A stretch of 64,000 nucleotides of DNA. Source: Dactylellina haptotyla (Eukaryota; Ascomycota; Orbiliomycetes; Orbiliales; Orbiliaceae). Below the pieces are notes generated by a model that searched no databases, was not told the DNA's origin, and saw only the letters and a program-made list of their open reading frames with translations. A program made the translations under genes and the position numbers. The stretch covers positions 5,332,001 to 5,396,000 of the forward strand of contig CM062379.1 of NCBI GenBank assembly GCA_031310005.1, read 5' to 3'. Shown in pieces: positions 48,091-62,112 of this stretch (positions are counted from its first letter, which is position 1; every line of letters starts with the position of its first letter).

Positions 48091-48883
48091 ATGGCCGACC
48101 TAGCTTCGGCACAGGTCCAGGAGAACTTTGCCAGTGCAACCAACATGCTCCTCGACCATGGTATCTTCCTTCTCGAATGGGGCGACCAAGTTCTCTCTTA
48201 TTGGGGTTACCCCACCGCAATACCTGTATGCTAATCCCGTAATCCTGTTCAACTCAATACGGCCGGGCCTGCAGTTTTCTAACCTCGATATTTTACGTAC
48301 ATCGGTATATATATACTAGGTTTATGATTTCGCTGTTGAAGACAATCACCTCGACGAAACTGTGAACCTCCTTGAGAATTCGGATACGGGCTTCAAACGT
48401 ATAGATCCGCCGCCATCAGAAAAACACAAAGGCGCATTCGGCGAGAAAGGTTATCATTTCATCAGCGTTGATGATGACGCCCCGGAGCAGACTATTCTAC
48501 ATCTTCTCCCTGAGACATTGGTCCACCTTTGCAGCCAGGATGCAGTACATGTCCACTCTCCCTTCGATCCGAGCCGCGGATTGTTCCGACCGAAGCTGCC
48601 CCAGCATTGCGTTTCCTTGATACGATGTATGGAGGACTATCCCGCTGGCTCACCGGATAGAAATCTAGTGGAAAGAGCACTCAGGCTCATGCTTGCGACT
48701 GCGGTTTATAAGCTCCCTACTATCGGTGAAGAGTTATGGAGCCAGGCACCTGCGGAGTCAGAGGAGAGTTTCCGTACCCGCCAGGCTATCGCCATTAACC
48801 ACGTCAAGCATTGGAATTTAACTGAGAAAGATGAGCCGTACCGGGCCAAGGTTGTAAGATACTTGATATCAGGAACTATTTGA
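48091..48883 (+). CDS. Uncharacterised fungal protein, possibly nucleotidyltransferase-like
   Basis: Two exons (48091-48225, 48320-48883) join in phase 0 for 232 aa. The first exon gives MADLASAQVQENFASAT, then LLEWGDQVLSYWGYPTAIP; the second opens with VYDFAVEDNHLDETVNLL. A 'G-x-x-A/P-V-x-D-F-x-V' strand followed by a helix is reminiscent of the nucleotidyltransferase-like fold seen in many orphan mould proteins, but the catalytic acidic pair is not convincing. The remainder is mixed alpha/beta with DAVHVHSPFDPSRG and an Arg/Leu-rich helix (DRNLVERALRLMLATAVYK). No signal peptide or membrane segment is seen. The clean splice join supports a real gene. Its function is unknown. Confidence 0.7.
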
Positions 48884-50894
48884 CTACTTTGAATATCGCC
48901 AGTTTTGTTGTAATATAGTTATATCACCCGTGTAAATTTGATGAATTGGTGCTTTCTCATTTTATATCTGAGTATTGCGCATATAGTATCCTGGTATTCT
49001 TCTGTTTTTAAGATATGCGGCGATTCATATTGCCCGTACCTGGCGGGAAAAAAACCAAGGTTAAATTTCCTCTAAAACTTAGCTCTGTCTTACATTTATA
49101 TTATTGGTATCTTGTGATATTGTGGTTTAAGGAGTTATATGCAAACCCAATAGAACAAACTTTTAAGGTATGTGGTCAAGCGCCCCCGGCAGGTCCAACC
49201 CTTTTAGGAGCACCATACAATCAAAATCGCAATATTTGGTTCTGTATCTATCGGTATACATGTACAAGTACATGTACATTTCATAGCTGCAGGAGGTAGG
49301 GGTATAATCTTACACCGTTATATCTCGCTCGCACAGCTCAACAAATGTAAGCCGAAACATATACATATATATAAATACGTAGGTATACAAAGTATCCATA
49401 ACTTCTATTGCTGTTGGTTGCAGGATGTAACTAAACTTCCAAGCTCGTACGGTGATTTTCTGCCATAGTAGCGGCATCACAAGACTAGTTTCTGTTTCTC
49501 GATAGCAATTGCGAAACGGCCAAGCTCGACGTTCGGAAAATTGTGTTGGCTGGCGTGGCCCGTTGCGATCGATATCGATCTCGACTTCAAGCCTCGTCTC
49601 AGCCCGCTGACAGATAGCGCATGCATGGCTTGGAAGGCGAACCAGAAGACCGGAATAAGCCGGCAAGGGTATGTTCAAGCGCGCTGTAGCCACAAGAAAA
49701 AAAATAATAACGTTGTCAAAACAAGGGAATTACCATCGATAGATACGTGCATACAAAGCATGAATTAGGGTTTGCAATCATGCCACTTTCTCGTTCACCT
49801 CCTATGTGTGGCAGCGGAACAATCTACGCATGCAGAAAGAAAAATGTGATGAGTATTGAAATTTATTGTTCAATCTTCCAAATTAATTGGCACACAGCAG
49901 CGAAGAGCAAGGCCAAACAAGACAGGAGGCATCGGTATCCCGGCCGGGTGTCTGAAGGGCCTCATCCTGGATGGACGGTTGGGGTTGGTGTGCGAATCAC
50001 AGGGCAGCGTTATCGTTTGCGCTCAGGCGTGGGACATGGAGGTGCCAAATTGGCACGGTTCCTGGCCCAAGGATCGGGTCCCCAAGGTTTAGCGTAACAT
50101 GGGGAGGAGATCTTATCGGGAAGTGTTTTGTTCGTGTTTCCCCCTTTCGATGGGCATCCTAAGACGCAAGCACGGATATTGGCCTGAGGACGGTGTAGTG
50201 TGAAAGGGGCGTTTCGTTAGTGCGGTCTCGTTCAGCTGCTCGTTTTAATCTCGGCTGCCCCTGCTCCAGCTTCAACATGGCAGTAGTACAGTAATTACAT
50301 TAGTGGTATCGTTCGAACTGGAAGATTCGATTCTGTGTCTGGCAATTTTGGCTGTCCAGAGTTTAACCCGGATCCAACCAAAGCAGGACAACTTCCTCCG
50401 CCTCCCGAATATCTCTGCCTCTGCCTTTCGGTGTCTCTCACTCGAATACACGCAATTGGTAACTCGCCGTCGACGGACGAGAGATATAGCATCGATCGTG
50501 ATATTGCGCTGTATCGGAGATATCTTGCTAGCCGTCTCCTATTCGTCTGACGTGCCGGCCCCGCCAAAGGAGCAGCCGGACGAACAGGAAGGTGAAGGTG
50601 CCCGCCGGTCTGCCTGCGGACAACACTTTTGTTATTCCCTCGCTTGTCCTTTCCCCCTTCCCTTCCCTTTCCCATCCACACCACACCGCACTTCCGGCCC
50701 AATTAACCAACACCCCCATCCATCCTCTTCCTCTTCCTCTCCTCCCCCATTTATCATCATCTCATCGCCATCTACCTGTCTTCAAACCCAACCATCAATC
50801 ACCCTCTCGCCTGCTCAGCTTGCCTCGCGCCCCTCTCCGAACTCTTCTTCCGATCTACCCTCCAGTCCCCGAATAATAATATTAATCTATCGAA
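48884..50894. other. Intergenic region with pyrimidine-rich leader of the G-gamma gene
   Basis: 2 kb. A self-complementary run TACATGTACAAGTACATGTACA lies near 49257-49278. The last 270 bp before 50895 are strongly C/T-rich (TCC and CCTT repeats), like the core promoter and leader of many highly expressed mould genes. No other gene is seen. Confidence 0.5.
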
Positions 50895-51457
50895 ATGGCT
50901 GTCCATCAAGGCGGTGCCCGAGAGCCGGCCAGGGAAAAGAAGGGGTCGATGCAAGAACTCAAGCTAAGACGGCTGACCGAGTTGAACGCCCGCCTACGGG
51001 AGGACCTGGAGAGACCGAGGGTCAAGGTCAGCGAGGCGTGTATATCGTACGTATTCCTTCTTCCAAAGTGTCCGCTCTGCCCGCCCACGCTCGCCGCCGC
51101 TACCCCTGATATCTTCCCTTCTTTTTTCGCGATCCTTTCGCATCGCCGACGGACCAAAAGAGGCACCCCTTATCTAACGTGTTTTCGCTCGCCTAGGATG
51201 ATCAACTACACAAAAACAACCAAGGACTTCATGGTACCGGCCACCTGGGGACCCGTAAGTATCCTTCGCCCCTTTCCCTCCCCGCGACACGTCTACCGTC
51301 GTTTTATCGCGATATTCGCGCAATTTCAATGTTTTCTTCTCCCAAGCCTTTTTTCTTTTCTTCGCCTGCTAACAAATACAATCGCAACGTACAGATTGGA
51401 AAGGGAGAGGACCCGTATGCCCCGCAAAACCCGAACCCATGCTGTGTCATTATGTGA
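50895..51457 (+). CDS. Heterotrimeric G-protein gamma subunit
   Basis: The gamma subunit dimerises with G-beta and anchors it to the plasma membrane for pheromone, nutrient and developmental signalling. Three exons (50895-51046, 51197-51254, 51395-51457) join in phase for 90 aa, the normal size. The coiled-coil N-terminus shows MQELKLRRLTELNARLREDL. The second exon gives MINYTKTTKDFMVPATWGP, the motif shared by fungal gamma subunits, and the third ends DPYAPQNPNPCCVIM. The last four residues, CVIM, form a CaaX box for farnesylation, with an adjacent cysteine that could be palmitoylated. This is the orthologue group of Neurospora GNG-1 and yeast Ste18. A small gene with large introns, it is easy to miss in automatic annotation. 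Confidence 0.95.
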
Positions 51458-54400
51458 AACACGCCTCTTTACGTCGACGACGACTCTTCTATTTTTTCCA
51501 TCTACATTTATTATTCCCTTTTTCTTCCCTTGTATAAAATATTTCATCTCTACGGTCTTCGATAAAATTACAAAAATGCCGGTTCCCCTGCTCCCGACTA
51601 CGAACCTCCCCGAAACGGCGACCCTGTACCCTCCTCGGCCTTCCTCCCCCGGAATCCGCGATTTCGGCGACCCGCGCAAAAATAATCACCATCCGAGCCC
51701 GTCGCGCCTTCGCAAATCCTCCCCATCGATTGTCCGTTCCCCAGATCAGATAAACATTCACGGTCATCATAGTCTCATTATTTTTTAATGTTTTCCCGTT
51801 TTCAGAATAAAAAACAGCCCCCAAAGCGAATGATGATTGATATAGCACCTGGACGTCCTCATGCTCTTTTCCTTGTTTCCAATCAAAGCTCCTTTCCTCT
51901 GGTCTCAACTATACAAAAATCTATATAGGAGCAAAAAAGTGTCAACTCAGCGGAACTACGAAATACAGATTCCTTTTTGGCTTTCCAATCTTGGCTCCAA
52001 AATCCTCCATATACTACTACACTACTTCTTTATTAATCAACATCATCTGACGGCTGTTTTCCTGGCGTCTAATCTTTTTCCTCCCTTCCACGTTTCTTCG
52101 CGTCCCCGTTATCCTCCTTGTCTGCTTCTCTCTTTTTTTCCGTTCCGGTGTCCTCTTGCGGGTGTCCAGTGGTTCCTTCCATCTTGTACCTGTTGCTTGT
52201 TGCTTTTCCTCTTCTCCAGCCTCGTTATCTTCCTTTCGAGTTTAGTTATATCTAGGACAAGTTTAATCAAAAAGGAAAAAAAATTGAAAGGAATAAACAA
52301 ATAAACATCTTGGTCCTGCTCTATAGAATATAAGCTCTCATCCCATGACATGCTCAAAGTCCACCTGGTCCCCGAAAATCTACGTTCAATGATGAATGTC
52401 GCCCATTGTTAAAACTGATACTCACACGCCCACACATAGATAGATAAATCATACAAGTCGCTTCTATCTCCAAATACGAGTTTGACAGTTGCAGCTGCGT
52501 TTATGACCGTATCGCACAGGCGACTGATTGTGCGGGACGAGGCCCTTACTCTTTCGTTTAAGTTACTACCTTCCGAAGAATCGATACGCGAAAGCTAATG
52601 TAACCCTGCAGTCAGAACAGGATATCTATCAACCGAGCTTCACATTGAATCATCCTCGTAAACCTATATCCCCATACAATGGCAATCGGACGGATTCACC
52701 GAGCTAGATTACTATCCCTATTGCGGTTCGGAGTTAGGCTTTATACAGTCTTGAGAACACATTTACAGAATGTCACGGGGGAGGCCGATATCGCGACGTC
52801 GAAAAAGCCACTACTTAGATATATGCCTGTACCGAACTGAAAAAAAAGGGGGGGAGCCAATGCACGATCGCTACCGTAAATCTGGGTTCGGCCACTACCC
52901 ATACCGATGGCCGGTTGCAGATCTTGGTATCGGGGGTAGGGAAGTCGGGAGCACCTTCCTCATCGCCCTGAACTTGCGTATACCGACGGGTCCTCTTTTT
53001 TGATATCCACGCACGAACGAACGACTTAAGGTGGCGGATAATGTCCGACAGATGGATTGCTTCCCGATCTTCATAGACGTTATCACTAGTATTGCTGATA
53101 TCATGATGACGAGAATTTGAAACCCCAGTTGGCTTCGTGGAAAGTTATCTATGGCGATGGTACCCGAGTGGCGTAGGATCTGATATTCCGCGACACGCAC
53201 CGGATCTATTCTCCAGGCCTGACGTCGACGCCACAGCTGGATCTCTCCTGAGACTGCTTCTTTCCAAGAGGAGTATAGTGAGAAAAATACAATCGTGCAA
53301 TAGGACGTATTTAAAAGCCTACAGGACCCGTAATTTAGAACAAAAATAATGTCGACTAGCTGGTCCCAAAGCGGAGCTCTCTCCGGTTCCTCAGGAAGCC
53401 AAGAGAAATCGGAGGGTGAACAGTTTCATCTCATGTTTTTCTCTTCTCTGTTTCCAAAAATTCACATCGGCTGTACAAGCTATGCCTTTCTTCCGGTGAT
53501 ATCCCATTATTAGCCGTAATAAGCATTGTATACATGTATACGTCCCAATGAATGCGGAACTCATGTTGCTTGCTAACCACATTGTCTTATATACCGGAAG
53601 AGTTACGGATGGCTATGACATCGACAGTGCCGATAGTAGTCTGATACTCTCCGACATATCCTCCGGAACTTTCTGTAATTCTACAAGATCTACAAGATAA
53701 TGACATCAAAAGCTGTTTCATGATATTTGTTTCTCTAGCTGGTCCCTTGTAGGGTTTTCTTGACTATACTGCTCTAAACCCAACATGTTATAGCCAAATT
53801 CTGTGGAGTATTAGTGGAAATTAATAGATATTCACGATCCGGATCTCAGGAAATCGGAGTCTTCTCTTCCAATACCACTACTTCCTTCCCCGAGCGGGAA
53901 CGGGTACCCCACTAATATTCGTGATCAATAATTTCCCCTTATACTCCATACCTGTCCGTGCTCCTCGAACTTTCTAGCCTCAAGCCACAAATCTTACAAA
54001 CTCAGGTCAGCAATCGTGGGGGTAGGTATGCGAGCTCCGTCTCTAAACGGGCATATAAAAAGACGTCGAACGTCATGTAGTCTCAGGAACCCTAATGTCC
54101 ACAAAAGGTTAAATCTGGAGTACCCACCCGCTAATGTTTGACAAGATCAGGTTGGGCTGAGTTTCGCATTAGTAGCCAGTGTTCTTTTGAAAAAAGATCC
54201 ACGAAAAAGGCATCGCTCCCGTCATTTTTGGTTTCCATGGAACGGGGCCCTGGAAGGAAGTGTTCGAGTTCCTGGTTTAGGCCTAACCTGGAAGTTTTCT
54301 TATTGTGCCAGTATATCTCGGAGACTATATAAGCTGACATGACAGCTCGTTATAGATCGAAGCAGATACGAAGCGTAGGGCTTAGATGGGAGCCGCAGTT

Positions 54401-54963
54401 CGGAAGCTAGGGGGACCTTGTTTGAGGCCAAGATGGTTACGAGTCACTGTGAGGTTCGGCAGTGTTATTCGGGATTGTCGATACATACGAGCCATAGGGA
54501 AGAGTATACCGGGGAATTGTAAACAGAGCTCTACAGGTAGAATGTTTTAGCTGTTTGTACTCGTAATTTCGCTGCGTGTTTTGGGTGTGTTGAAGAAACA
54601 GAGTGCGACATGTCAAAACATAACAACTGTGGGGAAGAGGAAGGTTCAAGTGTTTCGATATGCGTTCTCGTGATTGTAGACGGTCGACGCAAACGGAGAA
54701 TTAGGCATTTTGGAACCTATATTGTTAGCTATCAAGGTATGCTGACGCCTAGCTTGATACTTTGCCTATAACCCGGATATTGTGATACCCTGCTTTACAG
54801 ACAAACGACCTACCGTAGACGCAAGACACGAAATCTTCGAGGTTGAGTGTGATAAGTCTACGTTGTGACAAAGGAATGAGCAAGGTAACACAGGAAAGCA
54901 ATTAAGCTTTCTTCCCGCCTTTTCGAGCAACGGAACTTGAACGTTCTAGATTCGGATCCTAGC

Positions 54964-54991
54964 TCCGTGTTAGTATAGCGGTTAACAGCAA
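54964..54991 (+). pseudogene. 5'-half tRNA-like fragment (tRNA-Asp type)
   Basis: TCCGTGTTAGTATAGCGGTT resembles the acceptor stem, D-arm and A box (TAGTATAGCGG) of fungal tRNA-Asp genes. Downstream sequence has no matching anticodon arm, B box (GGTTCRANYCC) or closing acceptor strand, so it is not a working tRNA. It may be a truncated copy or an insertion scar. The comparison is from memory of the consensus. Confidence 0.4.
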
Positions 54992-57900
54992 ATCCGACCT
55001 ATAGCCCAACCTTTTTATATCTCAAATCATCAACCCCTCCGACCTCGCAGGCGCGGAATGTTGGAGGTGTTAAACCCTTCCGTTCTGTGTTGCAAATGCA
55101 CGTTGTATTTTACTCTTTATCATTAGGACTATGCAGGAGTGTCGTTAGCGCTCTCCCGCTAGGCAGAGAGAAAAACCACAAACAAGGAATCTTCCCGTGT
55201 CGCCGGATCCGGTCATTCTTGGTTCCTGGTGCACAATCGACTCGGCCTCCTCGTGTCTAGACTTGAAACGTGAAAGGAGATATTTCGACTAAAAAGGGCG
55301 GCACACGCCGGTGCAGGAGAACCGAAGGCGAAGGGAGCAAAGAAACATAGATGTCAAGAAGCCCTTACAGGGAACTTGCCTGGCGAAAAGCCTGAAGCCG
55401 AAGGAATTCCGTCGAGAACTCGGGACCTTTAATCGTGACTCCCTCCCGAACTGGCTTAGTTGTCTGGAGAAGAGGACTACTGTTTTTTTATAACAAACCC
55501 CACCGTCCGTGGTACCTTATGGCTGTCCGTCTGCCGTGTAGATACATGAATATGTGCGTTGATGTATGCAGCAACCATGCATCGGAATGCAAGCCATTGA
55601 TGCCTCGAGCTTCCCCGAGCCGTCAAAAAGGAACTCTTGCGAAAGGGAAAAGGCATAGGTGGTTAAAATTCACTTTTTCTGTCGACATGTTCGGGTCGGT
55701 TGACGTCCGAGTTCACCCACCGTTTCGCACAAGCCAAGGCTGGAGACACCCAGCTGGGATTATTTTGATCCGGGAGTCGCAGTTGGCGCTACGTTAAATA
55801 CTTACTAACCCTTTTCTCACTTTGTGTGTCCTTTGATTACAGATATCGAGGCACCTCGTGGTCTGTGCACCAGTTGGACAGGGTAATATCGAATATTAAT
55901 ATTCAGAACGGGGTACTTGCTATCTGATGCTTGGTACCTCTATGTTTAGATGCATCGAGTACTGTCACTTGCGTCCCCGAGCGAAGACTACTAGGCATAT
56001 CGATAACCCTTTCTAGATGAGAGAGCAAAGGTCTTGGGGAACTCCGGACGAACAAAAAATACCATCATCGTGCGTTGACGTGAGCAAATCATCCAATCAA
56101 GGGATATTATCTTGATAATCTTCCCTTCTCGTCCCGAGCTACGTTCCGATATGCGATTCAAACTTGGAAAAATGGGAGAAGAGAAAAAGCCAATCGCTTG
56201 CCCACCACCCTCATCGACCATCCTAGCTTTTTACTGGCAGAAGAACCGACGGGGAAGCATATCGACAACGGCCGATGCACATATTCAACCAAGATTGTTA
56301 GCGACCACACAAAAAAAAATCATCCCACCAAAAATCAATATTCCATCAACTTCCAACTTTCAAATCTCACCAGCGTGGGTGCCTTTTTGTTCCTTTGGAC
56401 CCTTGGAAATGGGAAGACTTGGTTGCTTTCCCTGGCTCATCTATCATGCATGATGCAGGAAAAAAAATTACTAGTCCATGTGACCAATCGCGACCAACAT
56501 GAGTTGATTGTGGTTGTGCGTACATTATAAAAATCACCCCTAAAATCGTTATGTTGTTCCTTTCGTAGACAGGTGTAAGCAGAGGTACTTCAGATGAACT
56601 CGGGATACGGCTCTTTCAGTGTTTGCTACCAAGGACAAAGGGAAAAAAAGAAAAAGTGTCGTCCGCTTTGGGAGCTCGAAAAGGTCAAACGTTCGCCACT
56701 AAATGTCTTGTCATATCGAGAATTAGCTGGGAAACCCTTGCAGACGAGATGGCGAGTCAGAAAACCGCAGATTCGAAGGAACGAAAAAATCCAATCAATG
56801 CCCGACCCCCATGTCTTGACGAGCTTCTCGTTTATGCGAAGTATCGGATGGCTCCCAGTCGAACCCAGCGCTGCAGGCAAAAAAAAAGTTCAGATTGCAA
56901 ATGGTAAGCGGATGCGAAAGTTAGGCTATCGGGTTGCCGTTTCGGCGCTCCATTGGTTGTAGCTTAACGTCAGACTTCCTCTTTCGCAGGCTAAAATTAA
57001 GCTATGGATATACAACTATACCAGAATGAGGACTAGTCAGCAGTTTCTTTGGCGCCCCGATCTCTCTCTTTTCATTTTCAAACAAATCGATAGTAGCAAA
57101 ACATGCAGTTGATGTGCCCCGCCTTAAAAACGATCTTCTGTCGATAGCAGGATCGATCCTCGCGCATGGTAGACGAGCTCGATACCAAGACTTTCTTTTT
57201 GTTGTCCATGCCGTCAATCAAGGCGTGCACGGAAAAATAAAAATACACGTTCTCTACAACTCAGCAGCTTTCCCACATTAAGATGTTCGCAATCGTAGGG
57301 CGAAGCTTTCTGTTCCTTAAGCGCTCTTGATCGGGGCGCATTGCATAGACACGTCTAGCGATAAGAGCTCGAAAAAAATGCGCACTCCTGTCCGGTGAGG
57401 GGGGCGTAATCGTCGAGGAGGAGCATTCCATTGCGCTTGTGATGAACACTGTAACGGTGGCAATGACATCAATAGGAGGGGTTGGACGAATTGCGCCCGC
57501 TTCTTTTTTTACGAACATTTTTGTTTCTCATTATCGATGATTACAATTCTTCCATCTGAGACTCCTGGGTTTGATCGGAAAAAAATGTATTTTCGTGGTC
57601 ACCTGAAGGGATGCTCCCGGTTATCATGATACTAATCTGGAACGACATGTCGTTTTCGATCATGATGCATCGACGAGAGACCGTCGATATCGCAATGCTA
57701 AACTATCTATTGCATTGCTCTATCTTTTATGTTTCTTTATGCGCCGTGGAGGGGCTGAATGAGAAACATTTCGGTCTAGACTCACATGTGATCGGGCGTA
57801 GCATCGAGGGTTTACGTAGTACTCGGGTTGACCGCCCGAGTCTTTACGTGGAGCTTATACCGCCGGAAGCTATATTGTCGAGCTATTGCGTCGAGCTATA

Positions 57901-60900
57901 CGGCACTATCTGGCGCTACTATCGGTGGCTTGAAAGATTTGTCTCTGGATCCTGTGCATGCATGTATCGTGGGAGCAGAGGAACAAAAAACTACGGTTCG
58001 TTGAGAGAGGTAGCTTATGCATGCCAGTGGAATGCGCCCTTGTCTCGGTTCGTCATGCAGTCTTGGGACGTAGACCCTTTCGCTGCTCCAGCCATGAATA
58101 GGCCAAGCCAGCTTCTGACTCCCTAAAAGGGCGCGCGATATAAAAAAAAGTTTGGACGGGATGCTATTATATAATTCTGGAATGCAATGTAGAATGTGTG
58201 TACTAAGGGATAAGGCAAGAAGAAGGTGAGGGCTCCACACTTAGGCAAAGATATGTAATGGCGACCGCGAAACTATACATCTAGACTTCTTAAACCAAGT
58301 GACCTCTACACACTTGTTTCTTGTTGTTTCGGCAAATTGCGCGCATTCCCTAAAAAAGAGGTGTCTAGAGTAAGCTCGAAGGGAAAACGGCGAAGCTATG
58401 CTTTCTTTGTTTCTCGCTAGGGCCGACATCGCGGAACCCGGCGGGACATTTTCTTCTTCTTAGTGGGTTACTGGTTCAAAATTAGAATATTCCTCAGCCT
58501 CGTCGACACCATCACAGTGTTGTACCAGTATGTTCTGAGTGTGTTCGAAGCGAAAAGCCAGAGCCAAAGGTGGTTTCTCACCTGCTCGTTGGGTGATTGT
58601 GGGGACACTGGCCATGGTCCGACTTCTGACACCCTGTCAAGATATTACCTAAACCCGATTGCGAAGCCGCTGCTTAGCTCTATCAGAACCGTGGCCAAGC
58701 TCTTTTACTCGATGAAGGCTTGAGATGAACATGGGATTTTCCCCGCACCGTACCGCGCAGCTCATCAGAATTTTCTCTCTGCCACTTGTTCTTGCCTTGT
58801 AGATCTGAAGGGTCTGGAGATAAAGGCCTCCCCAGCAGGATCTTGCAAAACGGAAGATCATGGTATTGATAAGGTATGGTCTCTTTAACTTTTCTCCTCT
58901 TTGTGACATCGACGGGCGTCTAGCTCCAATTTGCAGCCTGTTCACCTTGAAAATTCGCTTCCTTGGAACTCCCACGAAAAAGGTACACTGAGCAATGAAG
59001 GTTGATTGTATCTTTTTTTCGTGATTTTATAAGAACCCGGGCTGGAATAGGACTAGCCTGATGGGCGAGAGATGGGATGAGACAACCAAACAGATAAGGA
59101 GTCCAAAGACAAAAAGAGGTTGCTGGAGCTCTTCAAATCTTCGGGGAGGGGGAATGGCTAGTGCCATCGATGAGGGAGACTCGAGGCCTTCTCCACATGG
59201 CAAAAGGGAAATGGGTATTCTTCCCTGCCCATTGCGACGACGCATTGGAAGGGGTGGGGACAAGGAGCGTCTCCGATTCGCGTCAGACGATACAAAATTG
59301 TACGGGCAAATTTCCAAGGTCGCTTTAAACTTTTCCTTTTTTTCTATGGCTGGACGGCTCCCATGTCGATTGGTTTTAAGCTTCATTCCCGCCTCATTCT
59401 TGATGAGCCGATGCCCAACCTTGCTTAGCTTTGGTCTATTTTGAAGCAACTCACCAGAGAAAAACCCGTGATCTAGAAAATGGGTTGCGATAAGGAAATA
59501 CCGGTAAAGACCGGGATGTCTTTGAAGACTGTCGACGAGCGACTCATGTTTTTTTGTGTCTGCAGACCGCTCTTATTGTAATCACTGATCTCGTGAGAGT
59601 CTCTGATTCTGGCGATTTCATCCAGTGGCGTGGTACTTTGGTTAAATCAACATTGTACTTTTTCTCTCTCGTGTGGGGCTTGGGAATGGGAGGGAGCTGG
59701 CAAAATAGCCAAGGTCCATCCTTCAGGGCCCATGCGTGAGAATTGGTATCACAATCCCGTAGAACCGTGGCGTACGTACATATTTTTCTCATGCTTCAGA
59801 TCCTCATTCCACGAAAACAGCATCCCGAAAGAAAATAACTCCAGGTTTTCGGGTTTTTGCCGTTTGGCGACAATCTGTAACATGTAGGGAGCACAGAACT
59901 CACCAGTTCCTGAATCATGATGGCGGATTGGAGCTTTTTTTGGTGCGAGCTGTGGTGTAGGTTTTCATAGGACTAAAGCAGGTACTGCCCATCTGTTTCG
60001 ATATCGTCGAAAAAGAAGGGTCCTGGGGAGGAAGACCTGGTGCATATTTTTCGTATGAAGATCTTTGCCGCGCACCCTGGCCCCCCGCCTCCTGGTGGTA
60101 CTCTGGTATCATGTACCTCTGGTCGCTTTGGTACCAAGCTGTTTGAGAAGAGGCGGGCGTAATTGGAAGGAGGCACAGGTTCCCCAATCATGCCGTAGAC
60201 ATGGCGAGCAAACCATCTGTCATCTGGACCCTTAGAGCAGGAACTGATGAGCATACCAGCTTGACAATCGGCTGGAAAGGGTTCTTTGTGGGTTTCTAAA
60301 GAGTACATAAAGACAGGCCGGATCCAGAGTTCTGCAGCTCAGGAGAATCTATAGATTTGGCCTCCGTAGCTACGTAGGCGGACAATCCTGATGATGCTTC
60401 TCAGGCATCAGCAGGAATTCTGAGGGAGAGGTCGTTTGTTTATCTCGAGATATAATTTTCTTTTCAGTAATATCCGTACCAGCCTGTTCCGTCTGTCTCA
60501 GGTAGAGAGGCGTGGGATGCCCAATGCAGGAAGGAGGAGGCTAAGTTGCGCCGTCGAACGAGCTAGCTGGTAGCTAGCTCGAGTGCCGCCGGGGAGCGAT
60601 TTCACAATAGTAGTATACGAGTACCGTAGTCCGTCCCATAGTCGGTCGTCATTTTGTGAGCTATCTCCAAGTAGCAGCATGATATCCTTTTTCCTTTTTC
60701 CTCCCTTCCCTTCCCTTTTGTCCAAAAAAAAAAAGTACCCTGGGCTGCAGCAGCATCATCGGCCGACCCATGCCTGTGTCCCACCCACACACACTCACAC
60801 CACACCGCGCCAAACAAGACATGCCCCTCCACATACCTTATTCGCTATACCGCTGTTCCTCTGGTACTTTTGCAGAGGTCCTCCCGGCCCAAGCTCTTAT

Positions 60901-62085
60901 CCCGGTCGTGGAAAGAATCCAAATGATATAATTGCAAGAGATCATCTCGAGCCGACGAAGCAAGAGAGGTGCTCCTTCCTTTTTGTTGTCTGGCGGATTT
61001 GCGAACTGGTGAACGCAATCCAAACATTTCTTACTTATATCCAACCTCGGATATCATCTTCGAGACATCCCTTCCCGGTTTATTTTCATCTCTCAAAATC
61101 ATAACAAAAACACCACGAGAAAATAGATATCAAAAGCTGTCACCGCCATCGGGGAAAGAAACAGTCTATTCTAACGCAAGAAATTCATTTTTGGAATCAC
61201 TTACAGCAAGCAGTCGAACTCGGGAATCCTTGGGGGCAAGCATGGGCAATTTACCTTAGCTGCGGAAGCGAACCACCTTCCTTTTCCGCGTCTTGGGCAC
61301 CAATCAGAACTCCAGAAGCGGGATTATCAGCTAACATTTTATTCCCTTATTACCCGTCGACACCAGCCAGAAAAAAAAAGAGGACGAAACGAAGGCAGCA
61401 AGAGAAAGAAAATAAGGGCCCGCGCTGAGTATACATCCATATCACGACAAGCTTTCGGATACATCTTTGCTGGGGGATACGAAAGCGACAAAGCACGAAC
61501 CAGGAAGTACAACAGAGATATAGATACTTTCCTTCGGTACCCCATACACCTGCAGCTGGTACAACCTGCACACAGCATTTCAAAGCAACATCACCGTCTT
61601 AGTTAGATTGCTAAGACAAGATCAAGGACACTATATTGCATTGCACTTTTTTTTCTCTAAGTGTCTGGGCTCCATTCTATCTATCACAACGGACAGCGAT
61701 AGTCCTTCAAAAGGTAATTTCTCTTCTCATTTCTGAGGTACCTTTTGTCTTCACTTTTTGCTTGGGTTCGAATTTCATAGCGGTGTCTGGATACGTTTTT
61801 ATTTTATTTTTTTTACTCTCCCCCAAAAGAAGGAAGGCCTGCAGGGTCTGGGGCCGGCATATTTTTTGATTCCCTGACCAGACGCCTGCTAGCTGCAGCT
61901 TGTCCTCATCGTCGCTTCTTTCCCTTGGAGCTTGCCTTTGCTTGTTCTGGCCTCGTTTCCTAACATCCCACTTTTCTCTTAATCTGTGGCTCGTCCTCCC
62001 TCCTAGCTCTCCCTCTTCTCTCCCCTTCTCTTCTCAACCCTTCCTCAAGAAATCCTCCTGCCCCTCAGGATTTCCCTAGATCTAG

Positions 62086-62112
62086 AGATCTTTTAGATCC
62101 TAGATCTTTTTC
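62086..62112. repeat. Clustered AGATC palindromic repeats
   Basis: Within about 27 bp the motifs AGATCT, AGAGATCT, AGATCC and AGATCT follow one another. They form overlapping small inverted repeats inside the C/T-rich leader. Function is unknown and the pattern may be chance. Confidence 0.35.

Noticed and set aside
57611-58126. 171-codon open frame in the gene desert
   Set aside because: No homology pattern recognised and no supporting splice structure; could be chance in GC-balanced DNA.
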